Shown: positions 49,213 to 62,561 of the stretch, piece by piece
Layout of the letters: the number at the start of each line of letters is the position of its first letter
How positions within the stretch are numbered: position 1 is the stretch's first letter
Assembly: GCA_030268105.1 (NCBI GenBank)
Contig: BSDZ01000056.1
Location: 1 to 64,000 of the forward strand
From: Volvox africanus
Taxonomy: Eukaryota; Chlorophyta; Chlorophyceae; Chlamydomonadales; Volvocaceae
Direction of reading: 5' to 3'
DNA: 64,000 bases
Position numbers and translations under genes: made by a program
The notes under the pieces: model-generated
What the model was told of the DNA's origin: nothing
The model's database searches: none
Seen by the model: the letters and a program-made list of their open reading frames with translations, nothing else

Positions 49213-50412
49213 CTAGTTGTTGTTCTCAAGTCTGCTATATGCGACTTGCAAGTGTTCGAAGGCTTTGAAGGCCAACACCCTGTGTTGCCCACCGAGCAGG
49301 TGACGGTGTGGGTTCACCTGCCACCTGAGCCTGTCGTACACAGCCTTCCGTCCCTGGGTTTTGAACTTTTCCGGAGCAAGCTGGAAGATGAGACGGTCGC
49401 CAAGTGCCTCATCTTCCAGTTTGCTAAATGTGATCACCCACTCAACCACATCCGCATTTGTAAGCCCCTCAGTGGGTATGACGACATGGCTCACGTGGCC
49501 CAACCCGTTATCTGCACTTTGGGTATCTCCGCTTTCGGCCACGTCCCTCTCGTGGCACACCACATTCTCCGCACTTTGGGTATCTCCGCTTTCGGCCACG
49601 TCCCTCTCGTGGCACACCACATTCTCCGCACTTTGGGTATCTCCGCTTTCGGCCACGTGCCTCTCGTGGCACACCACGTTATCCGCACTTTGGGTATCTC
49701 TGCTTTCGGCCACGTCCCTCTCGTGGCACACCACATTATCCGCACTTTGGGTATCTCCGCTTTCGGCCACGTCCCTCTCGTGGCACACCACGTTATCCGC
49801 ACTTTGGGTATCTCCACTTTCGGCCACGTCCCTCTCGTGGCACACCAAATTATCCGCACTTTGGGTATCTCCGCTTTCGGCCACGTCCCTCTCGTGGCAC
49901 ACCACGTTATCCGCACTTTGGGTATCTCCGGTTTCGGCCACGTCCCTCTCGTGGCACACCACATTATCCGCACTTTGGGTATCTCCGCTTTCAGCCACGT
50001 CCCTCTCGTGGCACACCACATTATCTGCACTTTGGGTATCTCCGCTTTCGGCCACGTCCCTCTCGTGGCACACCACGTTATCCACACTTTGGGTATCTCC
50101 GCTTTCGGCCATGTGCCTCTCGTAGTTAACCTCACTCTCATAATTGCCGATATGGACCACTGGCACCTCGTGGTCGATTTTGCTCTTGATGCTCTGCGCA
50201 TCCTGGTGTTGGAACACAGACACCTCATAGTCAAAGCCATCACTTTTGGTCCTATTTTTCCAGGGCTGAACTTCATGGTCAGGCTCACTGACGTCTGCCT
50301 CGTTGGGTATCTCCATAGGAACGACTGTCTGAGAACCCATAATCCAGCCAGATATTTGCTGCATGGACGGCAACCTAAGTTGCCAGCACAGCACCTTCGG
50401 CTGCAGATGCAC
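49213..50412 (-). CDS. 19-aa repeat protein frame, unit 5 (399 codons)
   Basis: Longest version, with 10 copies of the 19-residue repeat. The extra 114 bp keep the frame because the period is a multiple of three. The plus-strand counterpart is 49144-50493 (449 codons). Leader and tail match units 3 and 6. Confidence 0.4.
   Translation of the reverse strand: MHLQPKVLCWQLRLPSMQQISGWIMGSQTVVPMEIPNEADVSEPDHEVQPWKNRTKSDGFDYEVSVFQHQDAQSIKSKIDHEVPVVHIGNYESEVNYERHMAESGDTQSVDNVVCHERDVAESGDTQSADNVVCHERDVAESGDTQSADNVVCHERDVAETGDTQSADNVVCHERDVAESGDTQSADNLVCHERDVAESGDTQSADNVVCHERDVAESGDTQSADNVVCHERDVAESRDTQSADNVVCHERHVAESGDTQSAENVVCHERDVAESGDTQSAENVVCHERDVAESGDTQSADNGLGHVSHVVIPTEGLTNADVVEWVITFSKLEDEALGDRLIFQLAPEKFKTQGRKAVYDRLRWQVNPHRHLLGGQHRVLAFKAFEHLQVAYSRLENNN
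49506..50124. repeat. 57-bp minisatellite, unit 5 (10 repeats)
   Basis: Ten copies, with private variants such as CACCAAATT near 49847, TCCGGTTTCGG near 49926 and ATCCACACT near 50090. The repeat order differs from units 3 and 4, so this array has turned over independently. Confidence 0.95.
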
Positions 50413-52631
50413 CGCGGTCGAAGAGAGAAATATGGTCCTGCGGCAATGGGCGAAAAATTAATTTTCTGTGACTTAAAATGGTTCAGGCTTTGACCTTGAC
50501 CGTGAGGCGGCGGCGGCATCCCAATCACAAACAGCTACAACGCAAGGAAAGCTGCCCATATAGTTAATTTTTAATTAAGCTTAGCAAAGACATCGGTGGA
50601 GTCAGCCACGAAAGTTGGAAAAGGCTCGAGCGTACCTTGGGTAGAAGACCTCGAAGCATGTCCGCGCCAGGTAGAAGATTCCACTGAGCATGGCTTTTAG
50701 GACGGGCCTAGCGACACAGCTCATGGTATCCGAATCCACGCAAACAAGCAAGCCTATCCAAAGACCAGGTGTGCTTGCAGCTTAAGGCTGCGGTGTGCGT
50801 ATGTTGAAAGTCAAGTTGGATAGAGATAGAGTGTGCAGAGCAGGTAGCAGTAAACAACGTTGCATTTAAAACGCTGTAGTGAGAAAATGCGCACTGAACG
50901 GCCTAAGTAGCAAAAGTTTGATGAAAGTACGGCGGAGAGTGTACCTCCATCATAATCTGCCCTGCCAGGGGCTTCCTTACATCTGTGAGAAATTTTGAGG
51001 TATTTCGTTGCTTACGGAAAGCTTTCAATCAATCCACGGTCATGATGGCACAGGGAAGTTATGTGCATTCAGTACTAAGCTGGAATCACGGCCAGTAGCA
51101 TCTGAGGACGACGCGAAGTTGAACCTCTTTTTAATAACTGAAACATGGGAAATGACAGGGTCTATTACTGCATCTGAAAAGGGCAAACCACCTCCTGGCT
51201 TTCTGAGAACCACAATTCCGAAGCAAACTTGATACGAAGTCGCACATGTACATGGAAGTATATGAACTATAATCACATTACTGTAGACATAATACAGGAC
51301 ACAGAATAGAATACACATATGTTTTGTAGGTTCCTTTGGAAGGCTTAGGGTTACTGCCCCGGGGAAGAACACTGCTTGCCAATACATACTGCCTTCCGCG
51401 CATGCATGGCGCCGGCATGATGCTCGATGTAAATTACATTACTCCAACGCGATGAACACCCGGGATAGATCTCGCTCAGAACCTCGCTCTGGCAACCAGT
51501 CACCTTCGCGATGCCCACCCGTTCGTTGGAGCTTTGCGCCCCACCCTAGCTGAGACCTGTTATGGCTTCGTCCAACACCTCCGTCTACTGCCTCCCCTTG
51601 GTCCGTAGCCCTTCTGCCCGGTCACCTGACACCTGCCGCACCCATTCACACCATCCCCGCACATGCAGCCCGTCTGGCGAGCTAAATAACGCATAATAGA
51701 TTGGGGCATAACAAATTCACCACGCAACCAAATTTTGACACGAAACAATCCAACAAACACGACGTGTTTTTTGTCCCGAGACACTCTGATTATGACTCCA
51801 GGGGGACACGTTGTGCTTAGGGCACACTGCCACACTAATTCAATGGTCAATGGTTGCACTTCATCCAGATGATGTAGATAGGTTGCAACCATCCAGATAG
51901 ATCCTACATCTAGGGGGAAAACACCATCATTGGAACTTGCGCTTGGCATGAGCCTGCTTTGAGAATTATTTCAGAAATTATTCGGCGGAAGTTGTGGCCT
52001 GTTGTTGTACAGCGGTGGTGGGTTCAGGGCCCGCAGGACAAGAGTTGTGTCGGTCTACTTGAAGACGGAACAAGGAGATGAACGTTTGGAAGTTGAGATA
52101 GCAGTTTGAAGATTGGGATGTACGAACACACTGTCATGGCACACTTCATGAACGGTTGGGAAATGTGGTGTTTGGTCTGTAAAAATGTCCAATGGGAACG
52201 CTGCCTCGACTAAACCCTAAGCTTAATGGTTACAACTGGCCATATGCCGCCTAGATGGCCGCGCGGGTTGACGAACGAACGTTTACGGTATGTCGGTAGG
52301 TTGCTTGATGTAGATATGTTGCAACCTTTTAAGCCATGCAAGCTGCAGCAACGGACTCTTAATGTGTCTGTCCTAGATGCCTGCTCGTAGATGTGGACTT
52401 TGGATAGGTTGGCCCTCCCCGATTCCTTGATCAACCGCTGCACTCACGCGTTTAGGAAGCAACAGCAAAACAATTACGCTTGGGATTTAACGACTCCCTG
52501 AAGAAATTATGTACACTTCATTTGGCCCACTCCCCTCCATTGGTGCGCATATCCGTTAGGCTGATGGTTCTTTCCATCTATGCAACCTGGGAAATAGCAA
52601 CAAAATATGCCGTGTGAGGATTAATGATATG

Positions 52632-52697
<66 letters not shown>
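52632..52697. repeat. CA microsatellite, unit 6 (longest)
   Basis: About 33 uninterrupted CA dinucleotides. The run is absent in unit 7, where the locus is deleted. Confidence 0.95.
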
Positions 52698-52699
<2 letters not shown>

Positions 52700-54695
52700 G
52701 GCAAGTGAACGTGCACGCCGCATGCCTGCACTAATTGGGAGTGCTTATTTTGCATCCCCAAACTCATCCATTTGCGCGCGAGGAGTGATTCGGGATGTTG
52801 GCACACCATGTCGCGCCGCGCCACGTTGTGCTGCCCCACGTCACGCGAGCAAACTTCTAAATTCACAGAATTTTACATTTAAGCAGCGCAGCATATATAC
52901 ATATTTATAGCCAATATTACTGATAGCTCACTTTATCCAGGCCGCGGAATTTAAGAATCGAATAAAGGAGGTTCTTCAGCTTTAAAGATTCTGTCCGCCA
53001 GGCGCTGATCGCTTTGGCTGCCTCGTACAGTTAAATAAGAGTTCGAAATATGTCGAATTTACGTAGTCAGTTGCATTTATATATGCAAGAGAAGTTCACA
53101 TTACCAATGACCACAAACAAAGTAAAGAGCGAAGTAAAGCTTTCTATACTGAATGTCATAGGGACAAACCAGAGCTGGGACTGCTCCGGGACAAACGCAA
53201 ATGGTCATTTTTGCGGGCACAGGGGCTTATCCAACACTGCACCCATTCTGGTCTTGTAACAAATATGTTCCCCTGGCTTGATAGTTAGAAGTGTACCTTA
53301 AAATTGGGTCTGGGAAAATTGGGTTTGGAGGTGCATGGTGTTGGACCCTTAGCCTTTTCGAGCTCTTTGAGCAGTCTTGCTTACCCAAGCATTCATTTGT
53401 GCCTTTGATCTTGTCAAAAAAATGTAGTTAAGGTTTTTTAGATCAAAACAAGCTTATGAAGAAGAAATAGAACAAAATTCAAAATTATATAGAACATTAA
53501 GTAATAGACCAGAAGAAAGAACTGACCAAGTTATACGAAATTAAAAATGAGCTTTTACTAAGCGTTCCCAATATTTTGCATTGACGCCCACATCTATGCT
53601 GCGGTGATGTTGCCTACCCGTCACGCCCTACCCTAGACGGACCACATGTAGCCATTCCCGCCTTCGTTCGAAGGCCTCCAATCAGCCCCAGATGCACAAT
53701 AACCTTAACTCCAACTATCCAAACTTCCGAAGCCTACAGCTCCAAATCCTAAGCCCGTACCGACCGTTGCATGCCTCGCATCCGGGGTCTGAGTACAACA
53801 TGTACAACATACAACTGATCGCTTAATAAATTATCAACTCCCCATATCTTCTGCCGGAAGCACAATGCAGAATTACCGAAAGTTCGAATACGTAGGCCGA
53901 TAGGCCGATAGGCCGATAGCAGATGGACGCGGGAGAGAGAGTAGAGCCACGAGAGAGGAGAAGGAAACATGGCGGAACGTGTGGCGCTTACTACAACCCC
54001 CTGCTGCAAACCTCTCTCGGCAAAGTTGTAACGTAAGCCCGATCCTTCGTAATAAGCAGCATTCTCATCCAGTTCGAATAGAATTTAGCAAGAACAGCAA
54101 CACAGGAAGGGATAGAATCCCAATCTCAATCTTGACTTTGTGCCTTCCTCATTATTACGCGGTTTTCACTCTAACCGCGCAATCCGGCACGACCGCCACG
54201 GCCGCGCCGCGAAATAACGACCATTCGTTTTCCAGGTCCTAATATGGCAGACAACGGCCGAAAGGAAAGCCCGGTATTGCATAGTACATATCATCGTACT
54301 GCTCGTCCATGGCATCCCACAGATCCGAGACGCTGCCATCGGTGTGAAGCCCCTGCAGCCGTATATCCGTGCAGGGCCGCGCATAAGCCTTAGGGTTTTA
54401 TCATTTGTACAACGGTAGGACATAAAAAGATTTGATCTGTCGTAACAAGTCAACCAGATAATCAGGGCCAGGGCCAGGGCCAGGGCCAGGGCCAGGGCTA
54501 GCTCGGACGCCTAACCCGATAGGACACGAGTAGTAAGTTTGCTCCTCCCAAAGTGGAATACCAGGTCTCTTATCATCTTCCTTCCATCCATCCTTCCCGG
54601 TGCACCCTAGTAAGCACCTGGATTGCTGAGACCCACGGGTCCATGGCTTAGCATGCCCTCTGAGCCCCGCCCCATGAGCCCCACTCCCTACTCAC

Positions 54696-56763
54696 CGGCC
54701 AGCACTAACACGGTGGGGGCAATGTCAATGTGCTGCGTCGTGGTAACCACCTTGGAGCCGGCAGCCAGACCCGGGCCCTGAGGCCAGGGACGACGGGTGG
54801 AGGGGTGAAGTCCAGGGATTTCTGCCACAAAAGGATAAGGGTTCTTGAGTATTAGGCTAGGAGGGCAAAGGACAGGCGGACGGAGGTTGGGACTACGATT
54901 TTAGGCGGGGGAGGCAGGGTTAAAGATGCAACAGAAAGGTGCGTGCAAGGATTTATGGCAAGGACGACGGAGGGCCTGGTTCTGGTGGCAGTGGTTGCCT
55001 CATGTTAAAGGAAGGAGGGGGCGATGATACGAAATCTACAATCTATAATCTATATTATTATACACCTATCCCCACCCCACCCACGCCCCTCCCACCTAAC
55101 GCCACGACCATCTCTCATCCACAGCTCGCATGCACCTCAGCGGCACTCGGTGGATCTCCTCTAAGAAGGTCACATTTGCGGCCGTGAGGGGGTCTCGCGC
55201 CCGCAGCCACGCTGGCTTCCCACTAACCCCCGGGTCATTCTGGGCGGTCGTGGCAGTGCCGCTCCACTCAGCTCCTCCCACAGTGTCAGGCCGCAAGTAA
55301 ATAAGGCCTACGCGTTTGGATGGTGGCTGGCGTCGTCCCCGGTAGGGAATGTGGAATCAATCGGGGCGTAAGCTAAGTAGCCGCCAAGGCCGTGCATAAT
55401 CGTAGAAAGAAGAGCGATGGGAACCGTGATGATGTATACTATCGGTGTTGTTGGCGACAACGAAGAGGTGCTGCGAGAGACGTTGGTAGATGCAAGCAAA
55501 AGTTAATGTATGAGTGCTTGCCCCCTCCCCCCGCATTCACCTGTGTATAGCGTGGTGTACCCAGCTTTCTGCAGCCAGGTGGGGAGCCACTCGCGATCCA
55601 AATCCAGCGCACGGAATTTTGCAGAACCTCCTGTATGTGAGGAAGGGGTTGTGGGTTCGCGGGCCAGGGCCTCGGGGATGACGAATTTAATTTGTGGAAA
55701 AATGGTTTCCGCGGCCAGACGGCGAACCCCTTGGGGTGGCAAAAGAATGAATGGAAGAACGGAAGGACAGAACGAACTCGCTTTGTGGACGGCCCAGAAA
55801 GGGGAGGGGTCTGCGGTGAGAACAGGAAGGTTGATTAGGAAGGATGATAGTGCCTAGAGTTGAAGGGATGCAGAGCCGCGGAGCGCGGAGGGCTGGCGGG
55901 TTTCAGTTGCTGTTGGGTCAAATGACAGTCATCCGTCCACCTCCGGGAGAGGGGTTGTCATCAATGGCCATTGGGGCGGCCCTTCCTTGTCTCCTGTCTC
56001 GCTCATAAATGTAAATCTGTGCTTAGAAAAAGGTGGTAATGAGAAACTCTTAAATATGTCTGGTTCCGGAGCATGACCTACACCAAAACCCGGGTCCATG
56101 TTCGCTCCGCCAATTAACCTGACTGACGGTAATGACAAGGGGCCGCACGTCGCAATGTGGCTTCGAAGCCACCCGTCCACCCAGGAATACTTCTTCCATC
56201 GGGGGAGATCGGGTATTACCGTCTGAGGCTTACGATCGTATCCAGGCTAGTCGGGGACGGCAGGGTGGAACCTGTCATTTAAAACTTGACGTACCGTGTG
56301 GTCCGAGCACGTCTGTGAAATTGGTATTGGGACTCAGCTGGCCGCGTTGGAGGCTGACCCGGGAAGGGCAGCAGATGGGAGTAGTGACGAAATGGTTCGT
56401 AAAGGTGACACCTGGTTTGCAGCAACATCGGGACATAACCGAATAAGGAACCGATGCCTGCAGGAACTGACAGGAAGATTACCAACTTCCAACAACCAAC
56501 CATTTTTACTTACCAGCTCAAAGAATCTTGAACAACATCTATGATTCAAGAAAATTTCTGAACATTCCTGGTCGCGTCGTCGTGCACGAAAGTCGCACGT
56601 CGCCAAATGATTGATGGTCCGGTTACGATGCCCTTACCTCGGTCTCGCAAAAGCCGTTTCGTCGCCGGTACTGAGATTAATCTACATCATCTACAAGGAT
56701 AAGGATAGAGTTTGGACGCCGTGCTACAGATGCCGAATATGTGATGATACCCAGATACAGCAT
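54696..56763 (-). pseudogene. Arylsulfatase pseudogene, unit 6
   Basis: Collinear with unit 4: piece 1 at 56677-56763, the CCPSR piece at 56295-56457, the GGSAKF piece at 55541-55630, the TFLEE piece inside 55096-55296, and the HIDIAPTV piece at 54696-54777. The same frameshift upstream of VTFTNHF and the same stop after VDDVD are present. Confidence 0.81.
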
Positions 56764-58853
56764 TACATTTAGAAATCGCTTCCTTTGAAATTTCTTTGGA
56801 TTAAACGATTTATTTGACGGAAATTCTTACGTGGAAATTCTTTACTCGACGGAAGAAGTATTTCAAGATATGCTCATTTCATGCAAAGCATGACGTTGGT
56901 TGGCTTGGGGGCTGTTGCCGTTATTGAACAAAAGGGTAGAACAAAGGTGAGGGACGAGAGGGGACTCATGTTTTCTTCATGTAGCGCCTATCACCCTACA
57001 CTTGCCGCCTTCCGCCCGACCGCTGCATTGTAGCACGGAGCTGAACTTGTCTGCCGCGTCTGACTTCCTGCAATGGTAACTATGGAAACGCCTGGCACTT
57101 GCACACAATTCTTGATTCAGGGAACTAAAGAAAATAAGTTCGAGACAAAAAGGCAAATAAAATTGTTCGATGCTCTTACGAGCAAGCCCAATCGGTGAAG
57201 CTGTCACGTCGGAAGCGCGATGGATCAACGGTGAACTGACAAGACTGTCGAAGCTCCCAAACCAACGATTTGATTGCATTTGCATACTTGTGAGAATTAA
57301 ATAATGGTTAAGTGTATATGATCTTTCGGGCAATTGTTCAATCCCAACCGTAATTGTTTTGCTGTTGCTTCATAAACGCGTGAGTGCAGCGGTTGACCAA
57401 GGAACCAGGGAGGTCGAACTTATCAAAGTCCACATCTATCAGCAGGCACCTAGAATACACACATTTATAGTCCGTGCTGCAACTTGCATGGTATGAAAGG
57501 TTACAACATATCTCAAATTTCTCGTTTCTACCTTTCCAACATCCTGTTTCTGTCCTCTCGTGCGACTTAAAGGCGGCATCCATATGCCTACCCATTTGTT
57601 GCCTCGACCGGGTGCCTCAGGAATTAATTCCTAGCAATCAGCATCACAATTGTACGGGCGAAAATAATCCAATGGAACGATTGAGCCAGTTTGAATACTT
57701 GTCGTTCAGATACGCTATAGATTCGAAGCTAGCATGAACACAGGCAAGGGCGTGTGTGTGGGTTATGTACATCTGGTTGGTCACACATGTGCAGAGGCTA
57801 AGGTTTCAGCATGCCCGTACATGTGGCAGGGTGGATTCCCGATGCGGATGGAGCTTGCTCTGGTGTTGGTTTTGCAGACATATACAATGAATCACTTCTG
57901 CGCTGTATGTTAGCACACCAGCTTTGGACAGGCGGAAAGCAACTGCGTGAACTCATGCGTGTCGTTGAGCATTAGACTACGTGTGTATCAGGCCTTGGCG
58001 CATGCTCTTTCACGCTTCGATGCCTTTGATTTTCCTTCAAACAGACTTATTATCGAACACGTTTCAATGGAAGATAAGCGCGTGGAAGGGAGATGCCACG
58101 AGAGAACTGTGCGTGTGGGGGCGTTGACGCGCGGCGGGCAGCAGCTGGGGCGCAATCAGTTGGGGCTCAGCCATATGGGCGCTTGCCAGGAGCCTCTTTG
58201 TCCGACACCATGGATCCGGCGCGATCCATGCACCCAGCGCACTTGTGAAGCGTATGGAGCTTGCTGTGTCGTTGATTATGCAGTTTTATTCATTGTATAT
58301 GCGCTGTATGCACAACGAGCTATGGGTAGCCGGAGATGAACCGTTCAAATAAATGCATGTTGGGCATTAGACTACGTGTGTATGAGGCCGGATGGCCGTG
58401 TCTATTTATACATTGATCAGGACGTATTCACATACGGCTGGTAGAGGATGCCACGGCATGGGAACAGTGACATCCACGACATTGTACGCCTGATGGCTGG
58501 TGCGTGCTCGTGCCTTCATGCATATCTAAGTTGTGGAGGGGCTGCGGGCTGAATGTGTGTGTATGTTTGTGTATGATACGTTCACGTTCACTGTTTGGAA
58601 ACTAGTTTGATAAGCCTCACCCCGCCGTTCGTATGGCCTATGGGTATGTGTTTACACCCCTTCACGTGATATATTGATGACGAGCATGTGAACCATGCAG
58701 CTGTGTTGACTGCATTACCGAGCTACTAGAGCTGTGTAAACATCTTGCCATATCGGTAAATTGTGTAGGCGTGTACTCAGACAGGAAGGGCGCAGAAAAC
58801 TGAAACATAATGACGTCTTGTCACACTGTAGGGGCTACGCAGCAAATATGGAA

Positions 58854-59069
58854 TTATTGACGAGGGTCTGAGCTCAGGGTGTGTGTGGTTAAGAAACTTA
58901 CATGAAACACAAACAGAATTATGAAAGTACCAATCACGATATAGTACAAAACATAGGTATCAGAGTCTGCCCAATTAAGGGTGGTATCGAAAGACACCGA
59001 ATATGAATTCAAAGCCCCATATACATGTTTCGTTCCAGGGACAGGCAAAGTGTCCAAGGAAGCTCCCAA
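58854..59069 (-). CDS. Exon-like frame with one membrane segment, unit 6
   Basis: Same frame as in unit 4, uninterrupted, with TYVLYY and FHVSFL substitutions. The TYV variant is shared with unit 5, so the two share ancestry here before the unit 5 insertion. Confidence 0.35.
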   Translation of the reverse strand: MGASLDTLPVPGTKHVYGALNSYSVSFDTTLNWADSDTYVLYYIVIGTFIILFVFHVSFLTTHTLSSDPRQ

Positions 59070-59589
59070 GGATCCTGGATCGCGTGTTTCTGGGGTCGTA
59101 ACCCTCCATGTGGTGGGGTTTCTTTACCTCGCACCCATTACTCCTCCATTGCACAAACAGGGACAATCAAGACGTCCCGGCCAAAGCCACTCCGGCGGCT
59201 AAGGCCCCCCCTTTGTCCCAGCCAAAGCCGCTCCAGCGGCTAAGGCCCCCCCTTTGTCCCAGCCAAAGCCGCTCCGGCGGCTAAAGCCCGCTTCTTTTTG
59301 CCACTCGTTACACAAGCAAAGGACAATACGTCCCAGCCACAGCCGCCCTGGAGGCAGAGCCCCCGACCAGTCCACACCAGGGCATTAAATCTGCGTGGAA
59401 AGGGTTTGTTAGTCAGTAAGGACATGTCTAATTATTATCGTAAGAACTGAGCGACACAATAAAACAGGCAGGCCAAGTCCCACACTTACCTTCTGATGAC
59501 TAACATAAAGCCCTGATAAGATGCATGCAATCCCCCCTTTGTTTCCCTTGCTCCACCCCTCGCTCATCATATGCCTTCGGCATGCGCAT

Positions 59590-60732
59590 CTAGTTGTTGT
59601 TCTCAAGTCTGCTATATGCGACTTGCAAGTGTTCGAAGGCTTTGAAGGCCAACACCCTGTGTTGCCCACCGAGCAGGTGACGGTGTGGGTTCACCTGCCA
59701 CCTGAGCCTGTCGTACACAGCCTTCCGTCCCTGGGTTTTGAACTTTTCCGGAGCAAGCTGGAAGATGAGACGGTCGCCAAGTGCCTCATCTTCCAGTTTG
59801 CTAAATGTGATCACCCACTCAACCACATCCGCATTTGTAAGCCCCTCAGTGGGTATGACGACATGGCTCACGTGGCCCAACCCGTTATCTGCACTTTGGG
59901 TATCCCCGCTTTCAGCCACATCCCTCTCGTGGCACACCACATTCTCCGCACTTTGGGTATCTCCGCTTTCGGCCACGTCCCTCTCGTGGCACACCACATT
60001 ATCCGCACTTTGGGTATCTCCGCTTTCGGCCACGTCCCTCTCATGGCACACCACATTCTCCGCACTTTGGGTATCTCCGCTTTCGGCCACGTCCCTCTCG
60101 TGGCACACCACGTTATCCGCACTTTGGGTATCTCCGCTTTCGGCCACGTCCCTCTCGTGGCACACCACGTTATCCGCACTTTGGGTATCTCCACTTTTGG
60201 CCACATCCCTCTCGTGGCACACCACGTTATCCGCACTTTGGGTATCTCCGCTTTCGGCCACGTCCCTCTCGTGGCACACCACGTTATCCGCACTTTGGGT
60301 ATCTCTGCTTTCGGCCACGTCCCTCTCGTGGCACACCACATTATCCGCACTTTCGGTATCTCCGCTTTCGGCCACGTCCCTCTCGTGGCACACCACGTTA
60401 TCTGCACTTTGGGTATCTCCGCTTTCAGCCATGTGCCTCTCGTAGTTAACCTCACTCTCATAATTGCCGATATGGACCACTGGCACCTCGTGGTCGATTT
60501 TGTTCTTGATGCTCTGCGCATCCTGGTGTTGGAACACAGACACCTCATAGTCAAACCCATCACTTTTGGTCCTATTTTTCCAGGGCTGAACTTCATGGTC
60601 AGGCTCACTGACGTCTGCCTCGTTGGGTATCTCCATAGGAACGACTGTCTGAGAACCCATAATCCAGCCAGATATTTGCTGCATGGACGGCAACCTAAGT
60701 TGCCAGCACAGCACCTTCGGCTGCAGATGCAC
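59590..60732 (-). CDS. 19-aa repeat protein frame, unit 6 (380 codons)
   Basis: Nine copies of the 19-residue repeat, with leader and tail as in unit 3. The plus-strand counterpart is 59521-60813 (430 codons). Some repeats vary, for example VAKSGD and VAESRD on the minus strand, and LMAHH and GIPAFSHIP on the plus strand. Confidence 0.4.
   Translation of the reverse strand: MHLQPKVLCWQLRLPSMQQISGWIMGSQTVVPMEIPNEADVSEPDHEVQPWKNRTKSDGFDYEVSVFQHQDAQSIKNKIDHEVPVVHIGNYESEVNYERHMAESGDTQSADNVVCHERDVAESGDTESADNVVCHERDVAESRDTQSADNVVCHERDVAESGDTQSADNVVCHERDVAKSGDTQSADNVVCHERDVAESGDTQSADNVVCHERDVAESGDTQSAENVVCHERDVAESGDTQSADNVVCHERDVAESGDTQSAENVVCHERDVAESGDTQSADNGLGHVSHVVIPTEGLTNADVVEWVITFSKLEDEALGDRLIFQLAPEKFKTQGRKAVYDRLRWQVNPHRHLLGGQHRVLAFKAFEHLQVAYSRLENNN
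59883..60444. repeat. 57-bp minisatellite, unit 6 (9 repeats)
   Basis: Nine copies, with private variants such as ATCCCCGCTTTCAGCC near 59903 and CTCATGGCAC near 60041. It is flanked by the same conserved leader and tail sequences as the other units. Confidence 0.95.
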
Positions 60733-62561
60733 CGCGGTCGAAGAGAGAAATATGGTCCTGCGGCAATGGGCGAAAAATTAATTTTCTGTGACTTAAAATG
60801 GTTCAGGCTTTGACCTTGACCGTGAGGCGGCGGCGGCATCCCAATCACAAACAGCTACAACGCAAGGAAAGCTGCCCATATAGTTAATTTTTAATTAAGC
60901 TTAGCAAAGACATCGGTGGAGTCAGCCACGAAAATTGGAAAAGGCTCGAGCGTACCTTGGGTAGAAGACCTCGAAGCATGTCCGCGCCAGGTAGAAGATT
61001 CCACTGAGCATGGCTTTTAGGACGGGCCTAGCGACACAGCTCATGGTATCCGAATCCACGCAAACAAGCAAGCCTATCCAAAGACCAGGTGTGCTTGCAG
61101 CTTAAGGCTGCGGTGTGCGTATGTTGAAAGTCAAGTTGGATAGAGATAGAGTGTGCAGAGCAGGTAGCAGTAAACAACGTTGCATTTAAAACGCTGTAGT
61201 GAGAAAATGCGCACTGAACGGCCTAAGTAGCAAACGTTTGATGAAAGTACGGCGGAGAGTGTACCTCCATGATAATCTGCCCTGCCAGGGGCTTCTTTAC
61301 ATCTGTGAGAAATTTTGAGGTATTTCGTTGCTTACGGAAAGCTTTCAATCAATCCACGGTCATGATGGCACAGGGAAGTTATGTGCATTCAGTACTAAGC
61401 TGGAATCACGGCCAGTAGCATCTGAGGACGACGCGAAGTTGAACCTCTTTTTAATAACTGAAACATGGGAAATGACAGGGTCTATTACTGCATCTGAAAA
61501 GGGCAAACCACCTCATGGCTTTCTGAGAACCACAATTCCGAAGCAAACTTGATACGAAGTCGCACATGTACATGGAAGTATATGAACTATAATCACATTA
61601 CTGTAGACATAATACAGGACACAGAATAGAATACACGTATGTTTTGTAGGTTCCTTTGGAAGGCTTAGGGTTACTGCCCCGGGGAAGAACACTGCTTGCC
61701 AATACATACTGCCTTCCGCGCATGCATGGCGCCGGCATGATGCTCGATGTAAATTACATTACTCCAACGCGATGAACACCCGGGATAGATCTCGCTCAGA
61801 ACCTCGCTCTGGCAACCAGTCACCTTCGCGATGCCCACCCGTTCGTTGGAGCTTTGCGCCCCACCCTAGCTGAGACCTGTTATGGCTTCGTCCAACACCT
61901 CCGTCTACTGCCTCCCCTTGGTCCGTAGCCCTTCTGCCCGGTCGCCTGACAACTGCTGCACCCATTCACACCATCCCCGCACATGCAGCCCGTCTGGCGA
62001 GCTAAATAATGCATAATAGATTGGGGCATAACAAATTCACCACGCAACCAAATTTTGACACGAAACAATCCAACAAACACGACGTGTTTTTTGTCCCGAG
62101 ACACTCTGATTATGACTCCAGGGGGACACGTTGTGCTTAGGGCACACTGCCACAATAATTCAATGGTCAATGGTTGCACTTCATCCAGATGATGTAGATA
62201 GGTTGCAACCATCCAGATAGATCCTACATCTAGGGGGAAAACACCATCATTGGAACTTGCGCTTGGAATGAGCCTGCTTTGAGAATTATTTCAGAAATTA
62301 TTCGGCGGAAGTTGTGGCCTGTTGTTGTACAGCGGTGGTGGGTTCAGGGCCCGCAGGACAAGAGTTGTGTCGGTCTTCTTGAAGACGGAACAAGGAGATG
62401 AACGTTTGGAAGTTGAGATAGCAGTTTGAAGATTGGGATGTACGAACACACTGTCATGGCACACTTCATGAACGGTTGGGAAATGTGGTGTTTGGTCTGT
62501 AAAAATGTCCAATGGGAACGCTGCTGAACTCCATTGGTGCGCATATCCGTTAGGCTGATGG

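Larger units (their letters stand above)
39832..50415. repeat. Tandem macrosatellite unit 5 (10,584 bp), longest copy
   Basis: Complete copy between anchors. It is 328 bp longer than unit 4. The excess is explained almost fully by a 171-bp net insertion at 48327-48497, one extra 39-bp GC-rich repeat near 48800, and two extra 57-bp repeats (10 instead of 8) near 49506-50124. Confidence 0.97.
50416..60735. repeat. Tandem macrosatellite unit 6 (10,320 bp)
   Basis: Complete copy between anchors at 50416 and 60736. It has nine 57-bp repeats and the longest CA microsatellite (52632-52697). It has no insertion at the site used in unit 5. It shares CTTACATGAAAC with unit 5 near 58900 and CGGCCCTTCC with unit 3 near 55978, so its variants are mosaic with respect to its neighbours. 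Confidence 0.97.
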
